From Nitrososphaera sp. (GTDB lineage Archaea; Thermoproteota; Nitrososphaeria; Nitrososphaerales; Nitrososphaeraceae), in the NCBI GenBank assembly GCA_025450475.1, contig JANWHJ010000049.1, forward strand, positions 1-5,037: DNA of 5,037 nt, in the 5' to 3' direction. Below the pieces are notes generated by a model that worked only from the letters and a program-made list of their open reading frames with translations, was not told where the DNA came from and ran no database searches. Every line of letters begins with the position of its first letter. Positions within the stretch are counted from its first letter, which is position 1. This document shows positions 1 to 4,555 of this stretch, piece by piece. The position numbers and the translations under genes are program-made.

Positions 1-306
1 GCCATCGCGGGCGCATATTTCGCCGCCAGGCTTGCGGTGGCCGAGCACCTGGCGAACCGCCAGCGCAAGGCGGCCGCGCTCGTCCTCCGCGAAATACACC
101 CGGAGTACATTATGCCGCTTGGGGTATGGCAGATAAGGGAGGGCGTAAGAGAAGCCCTGAAAAAACCGGCTCAAGAATTTGAAAACTTTGAACAAGCAGT
201 GTCGTTTGCCGTCGCCGGTATGTCGGTATCAAGGAAGGAAATTGTGCAAAATAGCAGGCTGTGGCGTGCTTTCAAGGGGCAAACAAAGATCACTGATTTC
301 GCATAA
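1..306 (+). CDS. Nre-family DNA repair protein, C-terminal part (gene runs off the left edge)
   Basis: The reading frame is open from the first base, so only the last 101 residues of a protein of roughly 400 are present. The visible part matches the C-terminal domain of archaeal Nre proteins (DUF650/DUF651 families): an A-I-A-G-A-Y-F-A-A-R-L-A-V segment, then V-L-R-E-I-H-P-E-Y (about residues 28-36) and P-L-G-V-W-Q-I-R-E-G-V-R. Nre proteins are archaeal; the haloarchaeal member NreA is linked to survival of DNA damage and to PCNA through a C-terminal PIP box. Here the last eight residues are QTKITDFA, which fits the PIP pattern Q-x-x-[I/L/M]-x-x-aromatic except that the second aromatic is Ala. 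The GTG at 37 is an internal Val, not a start. The family call is by recall of conserved segments, not by alignment. Confidence 0.85.
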   Translation, partial: AIAGAYFAARLAVAEHLANRQRKAAALVLREIHPEYIMPLGVWQIREGVREALKKPAQEFENFEQAVSFAVAGMSVSRKEIVQNSRLWRAFKGQTKITDFA

Positions 307-317
307 TTCCCAAAGGG

Positions 318-325
318 TCATATAG
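318..325 (+). promoter_or_regulatory. Possible TATA box for the 349-642 gene
   Basis: An A/T-rich TCATATAG sequence is centred about 26 nt before the ATG at 349. That spacing would give a leaderless or nearly leaderless transcript, a common arrangement in archaea. No Shine-Dalgarno sequence precedes the ATG. The box is weak and the upstream Nre gene is only 42 nt away, so co-transcription is also possible. Confidence 0.3.
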
Positions 326-348
326 AAGCGCCGCGCAATTTTGCTGCA

Positions 349-642
349 ATGACCGAAGCCCTCCCTGAAGGCGTCAAATACCTCGTTGCGATCAAGCAGG
401 TGGAAAAGCCCATCAAGATGACAGATCAAGCCAAAGCCGAACTCCAGAGCTCTGGAATGATGGACGATAAGGGCAAGCTGAAGATAAAAGGGGTCAGCCC
501 TAAGATGATCAAGCGCATGAAACTAGAGTCGGTCGATTGTCCTGTCTTGAAAAAAGAGGTCGGATTCCTCCAATGCTACGTCTGCAAGAACTATTTTAGC
601 AGAGTTTCGGGGCAGGTTTTTTGCAAGGGCGACCCGCTCTAG
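349..642 (+). CDS. Small Cys4 protein of unknown function (97 aa)
   Basis: I do not recognise this protein beyond a likely archaeal conserved hypothetical. The N-terminal two thirds are Lys-rich and polar (basic stretch around residues 41-60, including KGKLKIKGV). The C-terminal third carries four cysteines: C64, C76, C79 and C92, spaced C-x11-C-x2-C-x12-C, within CPVLKKEVGFLQCYVC and then FCKGDPL. This could bind one zinc ion as a ribbon or knuckle; an iron-sulfur site cannot be excluded. There is no signal peptide or membrane segment, so it is probably cytosolic. ATG 349 is the first start codon after the Nre stop; both genes share a reading frame, with a TAA and 42 nt between them. Coding status rests on an uninterrupted frame, archaeal-looking codon use (AAG, ATA, AGG) and the cysteine pattern. 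Confidence 0.7.
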   Translation: MTEALPEGVKYLVAIKQVEKPIKMTDQAKAELQSSGMMDDKGKLKIKGVSPKMIKRMKLESVDCPVLKKEVGFLQCYVCKNYFSRVSGQVFCKGDPL

Positions 643-838
643 TACGTCCTTTCAAATCTTGACTGGTAAACCTGTGACATCTGCTCATGTCGCGTGCTAC
701 AATCTCAAAGATAGGTGGCAACTGCATACGAGCCTTATTTCCGATAGACAAGGTGGCCTAGATCGCCGTTAGCAGGGTAAGTGTCAGGGGGTTCCACTTG
801 CCACCAAACGAATTTGAAAGCTGTAGGAGGGCCATAGG

Positions 839-901
839 ATGGTGAGCTTTTGTCAAAGCCACAGGGTGTTGGTTGCGCATAAACTTCATAAATCCTACTA
901 G
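839..901 (+). CDS. Possible 20-codon leader ORF ahead of proS
   Basis: An ATG at 839 is preceded by GGAGGG at 826-831, a strong Shine-Dalgarno match with about 7 nt spacing, unlike the other genes here, which lack clear ribosome sites. It would encode MVSFCQSHRVLVAHKLHKSY and ends with TAG at 899-901, two bases before the earliest proS start at 904. It has no proline codons, so classical proline-sensing attenuation is not suggested. Against it: TATA-like boxes for proS lie inside this ORF, so it may not be on the proS transcript, and one good ribosome-site match can arise by chance. Confidence 0.2.
   Translation: MVSFCQSHRVLVAHKLHKSY
878..893 (+). promoter_or_regulatory. Tandem TATA-like boxes upstream of proS
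   Basis: CATAAA occurs twice, at 878-883 and 887-892, separated by CTT. The first is centred about 29 nt before TTG 910, the second about 29 nt before GTG 919. The same centre-to-start distance is seen for the strong TATA box of the Elf1-like gene. No Shine-Dalgarno sequence lies just before any of the candidate proS starts, which suits a leaderless transcript. Confidence 0.4.
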
Positions 902-903
902 TT

Positions 904-2373
904 GTGCAATTGTCAAGCGTGAGTTTGCACCCCAAGGAATCAGCAGGCCTTACCGTCAAGAAGAACGAGGATTTCAGCGAATGGTACACCCAGGCCGTCC
1001 TCAAGGCCGGGCTCGCTGACTATGCTCCAGTCAAGGGTTTCATTGTTCTCCCTCCGTACGGGTACGCGATATGGGAGTCTATAAGAGAAATCCTTGACAA
1101 GCGGTTCAAGGAGAGCGGCCACCAGAACGGTTTTCTGCCTGTGTTGATACCTGAAAGTCTCCTTTCAAAGGAAGAAGACCACTTTGCGGGCTTTACGCCG
1201 GAAGTGTTCTGGGTAACGAAGGCCGGCGACAAAGACATCGGTGAAAGGCTGGCGCTTAGGCCAACTTCTGAAACGCTTGCGTACTCTATTTTTGCAAAGT
1301 GGATAACGAGCTATCGGGATCTCCCACTAAAGATCAATTTCTGGAACACTGCGCTTAGAGCAGAGATCAAGGCGACAAAGCCTTTCATTAGGACATCTGA
1401 GTTTTTGTGGCAAGAGGGACACACCGTCCATGCAACCGAGGAGGAGGCGGAGAAGGAGGTAATGACGATACTCGACATCTACAAGGACCTGATAGAGAAT
1501 TACCTTGCTGTGCCGGTGGTGACAGGGTTCAAGAGCGATAGCGAAAAGTTTGTAGGGGCAAAATACACAACTTCCCTTGAAGGGCTGATGTCGGACGGGA
1601 GGGGACTTCAGATGGGGACGTCGCACCACCTTGGGCAGAACTTTTCAAAGCCTTTTGACATAAAGTACTTGGGGAAAGACACCAAGGAACACTTTGCGTG
1701 GCAGACTTCGTGGGGCGTATCATGGCGTCTAATTGGCGCACTGATAATGGTTCACGGCGATGACAAAGGATTGGTCCTGCCGCCAAAGGTCGCTCCGATT
1801 CAAGTGGTGATAGTCCCGATACACAAAGACAAGGATGCCGAAGGTGTCAAGGAAAAGGCCCGCGAAATAGAATCAGATTTGAAAAAGGCCGGCATCCGCA
1901 CACACATGGACGGTCGCGACGAATACACATCGGGGTGGAAGTTCAACGAATGGGAGATGAAAGGTGTGCCGCTCCGAATTAACATCGGGTTGAGGGACAT
2001 TGAAAAGGGTCAGGTGGAATTCGTTAGGCGTGACACCAAAGAAAAGATCCCTTGTGACCGCCCAAAGCTGGTAGAAGCAGCAAGCTCCCTCCTTGCCACG
2101 ATTCAGGAAAACCTACTGACAAGGGCGAAGCTATTTCTAAATGAAAACAATTTCCGGCCTTCCACATACTCCGAATTCAAATCAATAGTCGAGGAAAGAG
2201 GTGGGTTTGTCGTGGCCGGCTGGTGCGAGAAGGTGGAGTGCGAAAAGAAAATTAAAGATGAGACTGGGGCAGACATCAGAGTGCTTCCCTTTGACCAGAG
2301 GGGTAAACCTGCAAAGTGCATCTATTGCGGGGAGGAAGCCAAGAAGGCAGCGATATTTGCAAGGGCGTACTAG
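904..2373 (+). CDS. proS: Prolyl-tRNA synthetase, archaeal/eukaryal type
   Basis: Charges tRNA-Pro with proline using ATP, in the cytosol; a class II synthetase. Counting from GTG 904 (489 residues), the catalytic domain covers about 20-295. It shows RPTSE at 119-123, the motif 2 region with R152, E154 and IRTSEFLWQEGH at 162-173, the proline-pocket GTSHHLGQNFS at 238-248, and motif 3 from WGVSWR (R275) to HGDDKGLVLPP at 284-294. The anticodon-binding domain follows (about 297-405). A C-terminal domain carries C441, C446, C472 and C475 as a zinc site and ends in FARAY, the terminal Tyr typical of this subtype. There is no INS editing domain, as expected for the subtype. The length is normal. 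The start is uncertain: GTG 904 is the most upstream option, but TTG 910 and GTG 919 fit the TATA-like boxes better; GTG 919 gives 484 residues. The next gene begins immediately after the stop. Confidence 0.97.
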   Translation: MQLSSVSLHPKESAGLTVKKNEDFSEWYTQAVLKAGLADYAPVKGFIVLPPYGYAIWESIREILDKRFKESGHQNGFLPVLIPESLLSKEEDHFAGFTPEVFWVTKAGDKDIGERLALRPTSETLAYSIFAKWITSYRDLPLKINFWNTALRAEIKATKPFIRTSEFLWQEGHTVHATEEEAEKEVMTILDIYKDLIENYLAVPVVTGFKSDSEKFVGAKYTTSLEGLMSDGRGLQMGTSHHLGQNFSKPFDIKYLGKDTKEHFAWQTSWGVSWRLIGALIMVHGDDKGLVLPPKVAPIQVVIVPIHKDKDAEGVKEKAREIESDLKKAGIRTHMDGRDEYTSGWKFNEWEMKGVPLRINIGLRDIEKGQVEFVRRDTKEKIPCDRPKLVEAASSLLATIQENLLTRAKLFLNENNFRPSTYSEFKSIVEERGGFVVAGWCEKVECEKKIKDETGADIRVLPFDQRGKPAKCIYCGEEAKKAAIFARAY

Positions 2374-3027
2374 TTGGTAGCCCTTGGAGACCTCTTCCCA
2401 TTTGACCCCGAGCTCGGATATCTTGGCATTTTCATAATCAGTTTTGTAGGTAGCCTTATACCATTCATACCAATCCCATATTTTCCTATTCTCATTACCG
2501 CTTCATTCAACAACAATTTCAACCCTCATCTGATCGCAATTGTTAGTGCAGCGGCCGTAGTTGCGGCAAAGATGATAATATTCTTTGCCAGCTATTACGG
2601 GCGGAAAGTCTTGAGCGACATGCGAAAACAAAGGATGCTCCCGCTGCAAAGGCTAGTTAGCAGGTATGGATGGCCTGCCGCATTCATTGCGGCGGCTACG
2701 CCGATACCTGATGATCTAGTTTACATACCGCTCGGCTTTGCCAAGTACAGCCCCTGGAAATTTGCAACTGCTACGTTCGCCGGCAAATTCGTGATGAACG
2801 AAGCGATAGTGTGGAGCTCGATATTTCTCGGCAGGCCGTTTGTCGAAAACATACTTCGAGAGACGACCGACCCCACTTGGCTGTATGTAGGTGCGGCAGT
2901 GAGCATCGGTTTGCTTGCGGTCACTATTTACTATTCGCTAAAGATAGACTGGGCTAAATTAATTGGAAGGTGGTTCCCCTGGGCGCTCGAAGATCGCGGC
3001 GACAACAAAGACAGCGACAATAAGTAA
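2374..3027 (+). CDS. VTT/DedA-type (SNARE-associated) integral membrane protein
   Basis: A 217-residue membrane protein, likely in the cytoplasmic membrane. Hydrophobic segments lie at about 16-42, 52-74, 98-122, 128-150 and 168-188, followed by a charged C-terminal tail (191-217) ending DNKDSDNK. Proline-rich stretches LIPFIPIPYFP (28-38) and ATPIPDDLVYIPLG (108-121) resemble the re-entrant hairpins of the VTT domain shared by bacterial DedA and eukaryotic TMEM41B/VMP1 proteins, some of which have been shown to move lipids across membranes. Substrate and role here are unknown. TTG 2374 is the only start codon ahead of the first membrane segment; it directly abuts the proS TAG in the same frame. 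A weak AAGGG at 2361-2365 may serve as ribosome site. Co-transcription and translational coupling with proS are likely. It converges on the next gene with a 2-nt gap. Confidence 0.8.
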   Translation: MVALGDLFPFDPELGYLGIFIISFVGSLIPFIPIPYFPILITASFNNNFNPHLIAIVSAAAVVAAKMIIFFASYYGRKVLSDMRKQRMLPLQRLVSRYGWPAAFIAAATPIPDDLVYIPLGFAKYSPWKFATATFAGKFVMNEAIVWSSIFLGRPFVENILRETTDPTWLYVGAAVSIGLLAVTIYYSLKIDWAKLIGRWFPWALEDRGDNKDSDNK

Positions 3028-3038
3028 TCCTAGAGGAT
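3027..3038. repeat. Short inverted repeat at a convergent gene junction
   Basis: ATCCT-AG-AGGAT forms two 5-nt arms spanning the last base of the VTT stop codon and the end of the leftward gene. The 2-nt loop is too tight for a normal hairpin, and only loose T-rich sequence follows (CTTTCT at 3039-3044). A role in ending transcription from either side is possible but weakly supported. Confidence 0.2.
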
Positions 3039-3332
3039 CTTTCTGTCAGATTCAATATTTCTCTTTGATTCCAGCTCAATGTAATCGTCGTTGATTCCCA
3101 TGACGCAGTCGGTCACTACGGCCTTGACTGGCTGGAAGTGTATGTTACCCTGCGGTATCCTATTCTCCTTCTGCATTTCAACAAGCCGCTTTTCAATTCC
3201 GCCTTTGTGGTCATCACAAACGACCGCGAGCATGTATTCGCCTTCATGCGACTTTACGGACACGACGTATGAAGGGGCCAGTTGGCACTCAATTCCCTCA
3301 ACCTTGGCGGAGCAATTTTCGGGCAAGAGCAT
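3030..3332 (-). CDS. Conserved-looking small protein with Cys3His pattern, function unknown (100 aa)
   Basis: I cannot assign a function. The N-terminal half has C7, C16, C39 and H42 (C-x8-C-x22-C-x2-H, within VVCDDHKGG), which suggests a small zinc-binding fold with beta strands between the ligands (SYVVSV, EYMLAVV). The middle (about 43-57) is a charged helix, followed by IHFQPVKAVVTDC, which contains a further cysteine, C76. No membrane segment or signal is seen. ATG at 3332 is the start: a TATA box lies about 26 nt upstream and no ribosome site is visible, suggesting a leaderless message. The leftward frame uses typical archaeal codons (AAG, GAG, ATA, AGG), which is why it is preferred over the overlapping rightward frame of similar length. 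It is divergent from the Elf1-like gene and convergent with the VTT gene. Confidence 0.72.
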   Translation of the reverse strand: MLLPENCSAKVEGIECQLAPSYVVSVKSHEGEYMLAVVCDDHKGGIEKRLVEMQKENRIPQGNIHFQPVKAVVTDCVMGINDDYIELESKRNIESDRKIL

Positions 3333-3354
3333 GACTGTTTTATTGAGTCAAAGC

Positions 3355-3362
3355 AATATAAT
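3355..3362 (-). promoter_or_regulatory. TATA box for the leftward 3030-3332 gene
   Basis: Read on the minus strand this is ATTATATT, centred about 26 nt before the ATG at 3332, the spacing expected for a leaderless archaeal transcript. It lies about 25 bp from the opposed TATA box at 3379-3387, so the two promoters share a short region. Confidence 0.5.
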
Positions 3363-3378
3363 AATAACTGAACCTTCA

Positions 3379-3387
3379 TTTATAAAA
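3379..3387 (+). promoter_or_regulatory. Strong TATA box for the Elf1-like gene
   Basis: TTTATAAAA is the best TATA match in the window. Its centre is about 29 nt before ATG 3413, which places the transcription start at or within a few bases of that ATG. This rules against the in-frame GTG at 3392, which would lie upstream of the expected transcript start. Confidence 0.7.
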
Positions 3388-3412
3388 CGGTGTGTCTTCT
3401 CTTTGCCCGTAT

Positions 3413-3586
3413 ATGGGTAGCAGAAGGAGAAAAACGCTTGCCAGGCCGGCAAGGAAGTCCCGGAGAGTGGATGGACGCTGTCCAAAATGCACCACTATTG
3501 TAAAGTTCAACGTGTCCGGCCAAGTCGGAGACGAGATCTATGAATGCACCGGCTGCATGTCGAAATTTCACATAGACGAACTGTAA
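3413..3586 (+). CDS. Elf1-like zinc-ribbon protein, putative transcription elongation factor (57 aa)
   Basis: A 57-residue protein with a strongly basic N-terminal tail (MGSRRRKTLARPARKSRR) followed by a zinc ribbon: C23-P-K-C26, an 18-residue beta-type stretch, and C45-T-G-C48. This order matches Elf1, the small elongation factor that associates with transcribing RNA polymerase; eukaryotic Elf1 begins MGKRK with a Lys/Arg-rich tail before its zinc ribbon, and homologues occur in some archaea. It is shorter than eukaryotic Elf1 and ends soon after the ribbon (FHIDEL). The start is ATG 3413 rather than the in-frame GTG 3392, because a strong TATA box is placed for a leaderless message at 3413 and the MG-S-R-R-R beginning fits the family. 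Another kind of small zinc ribbon (for example a ribosome-associated one) remains possible. A T6 run follows the stop. Confidence 0.65.
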   Translation: MGSRRRKTLARPARKSRRVDGRCPKCTTIVKFNVSGQVGDEIYECTGCMSKFHIDEL

Positions 3587-3600
3587 ATTGAACAACTGCA

Positions 3601-3606
3601 TTTTTT
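3601..3606 (+). terminator. T-run terminator after the Elf1-like gene
   Basis: Six consecutive T residues lie 14 nt after the stop codon of the rightward gene. Archaeal RNA polymerase can terminate at short T-runs without a hairpin, and none is evident here. The gap to the convergent CDF gene is only 48 nt. No comparable T-run is seen on the other strand for the CDF gene. Confidence 0.45.
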
Positions 3607-3634
3607 GTGAGACCGTCTGATAGTCAAAGCTAAA

Positions 3635-4525
3635 CTAACTCTTGGTTGTCGTCCGCTTGAAAGATATTTCACGTTCGTGTTCCAGCTGTATTGTCGTATG
3701 TATGATGCCGTACCGCTCGGCTAGCACCCTAGTGATGTCGGCCAGCATCCTGCTCAACTGGCTTAGCATTTGATCGCGCACGACCACGTGGCCACTCAGC
3801 GCGTCCATGCCTGTTGAAATGGTCCATACGTGCAGGTCGTGGACGTCGACTACCCCGTCAATCTGCTTCAAGGTGGCAATAACTTGCTGTAGGTCAAGCT
3901 CGCGGGGCGCGCCCTCAAGCAGTATGTGAATGCTGCTTCTCACAATGGCGTAGGCGCTCCTTGCTATAAGCCCCGCTATCAGGAATGCAGCAAACGGGTC
4001 TATGATTGTGATGCCCGTGTAAAAGGCAACAAATCCTGTAAGGATGACCGCTACAGACGACACAGCGTCATAGACCACGTGTACGAACGCGCTCTGGACG
4101 TTGATGCTCCTACCGACATGGTGCTTTAGGAGGAACATCACCACAAGATTGCCTACAAGGCCGATACCGGCCGCAACGAGCATGAGAGGCGCGTCTATCT
4201 CGCGCGGAGACATTACCCGCAGTAAGGCCTCATATAGCACCCACACTGAAACACCTGCCAATGCTACCCCGTTTGCGAACGCAGCGAGCACTTCGGCCCT
4301 GTGATAGCCAAACGTCATTGCGCCGGAATGGCTCCTTGCGGCCATCGTTAAAGCAAATAGACTTAGCGCGATCGCAGTGACGTCAGTGAACATGTGCACG
4401 GCGTCACCAACAAGTGAAATACTGTTACTCAAAAAGCCACTTGCGGCTTCAACGACCGCTATGGCAGCGGTGACTGCAAGTGACAGCGTCAGCAGCCTCT
4501 TTGGCTTCTGGAGGTCTATCTGCAC
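3635..4525 (-). CDS. Cation diffusion facilitator (CDF) metal efflux transporter
   Basis: A 296-residue membrane antiporter that exports divalent metal, probably Zn2+ or Co2+, in exchange for protons. Six membrane segments are seen at about 11-31, 37-62, 79-105, 113-134, 145-170 and 174-197. The intramembrane metal site is H44/D48 in segment 2 (DAVHMFTD) and H149/D153 in segment 5 (HVVYD). This His-Asp/His-Asp set is the Zn/Co/Cd class rather than the Asp-only Mn class. The cytosolic C-terminal domain has HDLHVW (H229, H232), H246 in LSGHVVV and H276 in GIIHTTIQLE, typical regulatory metal ligands. The loop between segments 4 and 5 is short, with only HH and no long His-rich stretch. GTG 4525 is the only start in the frame; the upstream frame, which would read GGHHPK, has no start codon. 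It lies 26 nt after SMC and may be co-transcribed. Confidence 0.93.
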   Translation of the reverse strand: MQIDLQKPKRLLTLSLAVTAAIAVVEAASGFLSNSISLVGDAVHMFTDVTAIALSLFALTMAARSHSGAMTFGYHRAEVLAAFANGVALAGVSVWVLYEALLRVMSPREIDAPLMLVAAGIGLVGNLVVMFLLKHHVGRSINVQSAFVHVVYDAVSSVAVILTGFVAFYTGITIIDPFAAFLIAGLIARSAYAIVRSSIHILLEGAPRELDLQQVIATLKQIDGVVDVHDLHVWTISTGMDALSGHVVVRDQMLSQLSRMLADITRVLAERYGIIHTTIQLEHEREISFKRTTTKS

Positions 4526-4547
4526 TTTGGGATGATGGCCGCCATCT

Positions 4548-4555
4548 CTATTTAC
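4548..4555 (-). promoter_or_regulatory. Possible TATA box for the CDF gene
   Basis: On the minus strand the sequence reads GTAAATAG, overlapping the SMC stop codon and centred about 26 nt before the CDF start at 4525. The distance fits a leaderless internal promoter. It is a weak match and could equally be chance within an operon. Confidence 0.28.

Larger units (their letters stand above)
643..903. other. Gene-poor gap before proS with possible RNA structure
   Basis: No convincing protein or tRNA gene lies in these 261 nt. There are several inverted repeats. Positions 674-680 and 687-693 can form a 7-bp hairpin with a 6-nt loop and one G-U pair. GGTGGCAA at 714-721 is the exact reverse complement of TTGCCACC at 798-805. 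GGTAAGTG at 776-783 can pair with CACTTGCC at 795-802 (one G-U pair, 11-nt loop). GGTGGC at 752-757 also matches GCCACC at 800-805. The last three pairings compete for the same 795-805 strand, as expected of an attenuator-like leader, but could be chance. No T-run follows any of these hairpins. Confidence 0.3.

Noticed and set aside
714..805. Possible tRNA, from GGTGGC/GCCACC ends and a GGTTCCACTT element resembling a T-loop
   Set aside because: No proper D-arm, anticodon arm or T-stem can be drawn, and the T-loop purine position is C.
735..1004. Leftward 89-codon frame across the proS leader and the proS N-terminus
   Set aside because: It overlaps the conserved start of proS on the other strand, and its translation resembles no family I know.
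1720..1728. Trp next to the motif 3 Arg in ProRS (S-W-R where S-T-R is common)
   Set aside because: The essential Arg is kept, and I cannot exclude that Trp is normal in this lineage.
1327..1786. Leftward open frames inside proS
   Set aside because: They are antisense shadows of the conserved catalytic domain.
3392..3412. GTG 3392 as the start of the Elf1-like gene
   Set aside because: It lies only about 8 nt after the TATA box centre, upstream of the expected transcript start; ATG 3413 fits promoter and family.
3091..3420. Rightward 109-codon frame over the 3030-3332 gene
   Set aside because: The opposite strand has better codon use, a Cys/His pattern and a correctly spaced TATA box; the rightward translation is Ser/Thr-rich shadow sequence and runs into the Elf1-like start.
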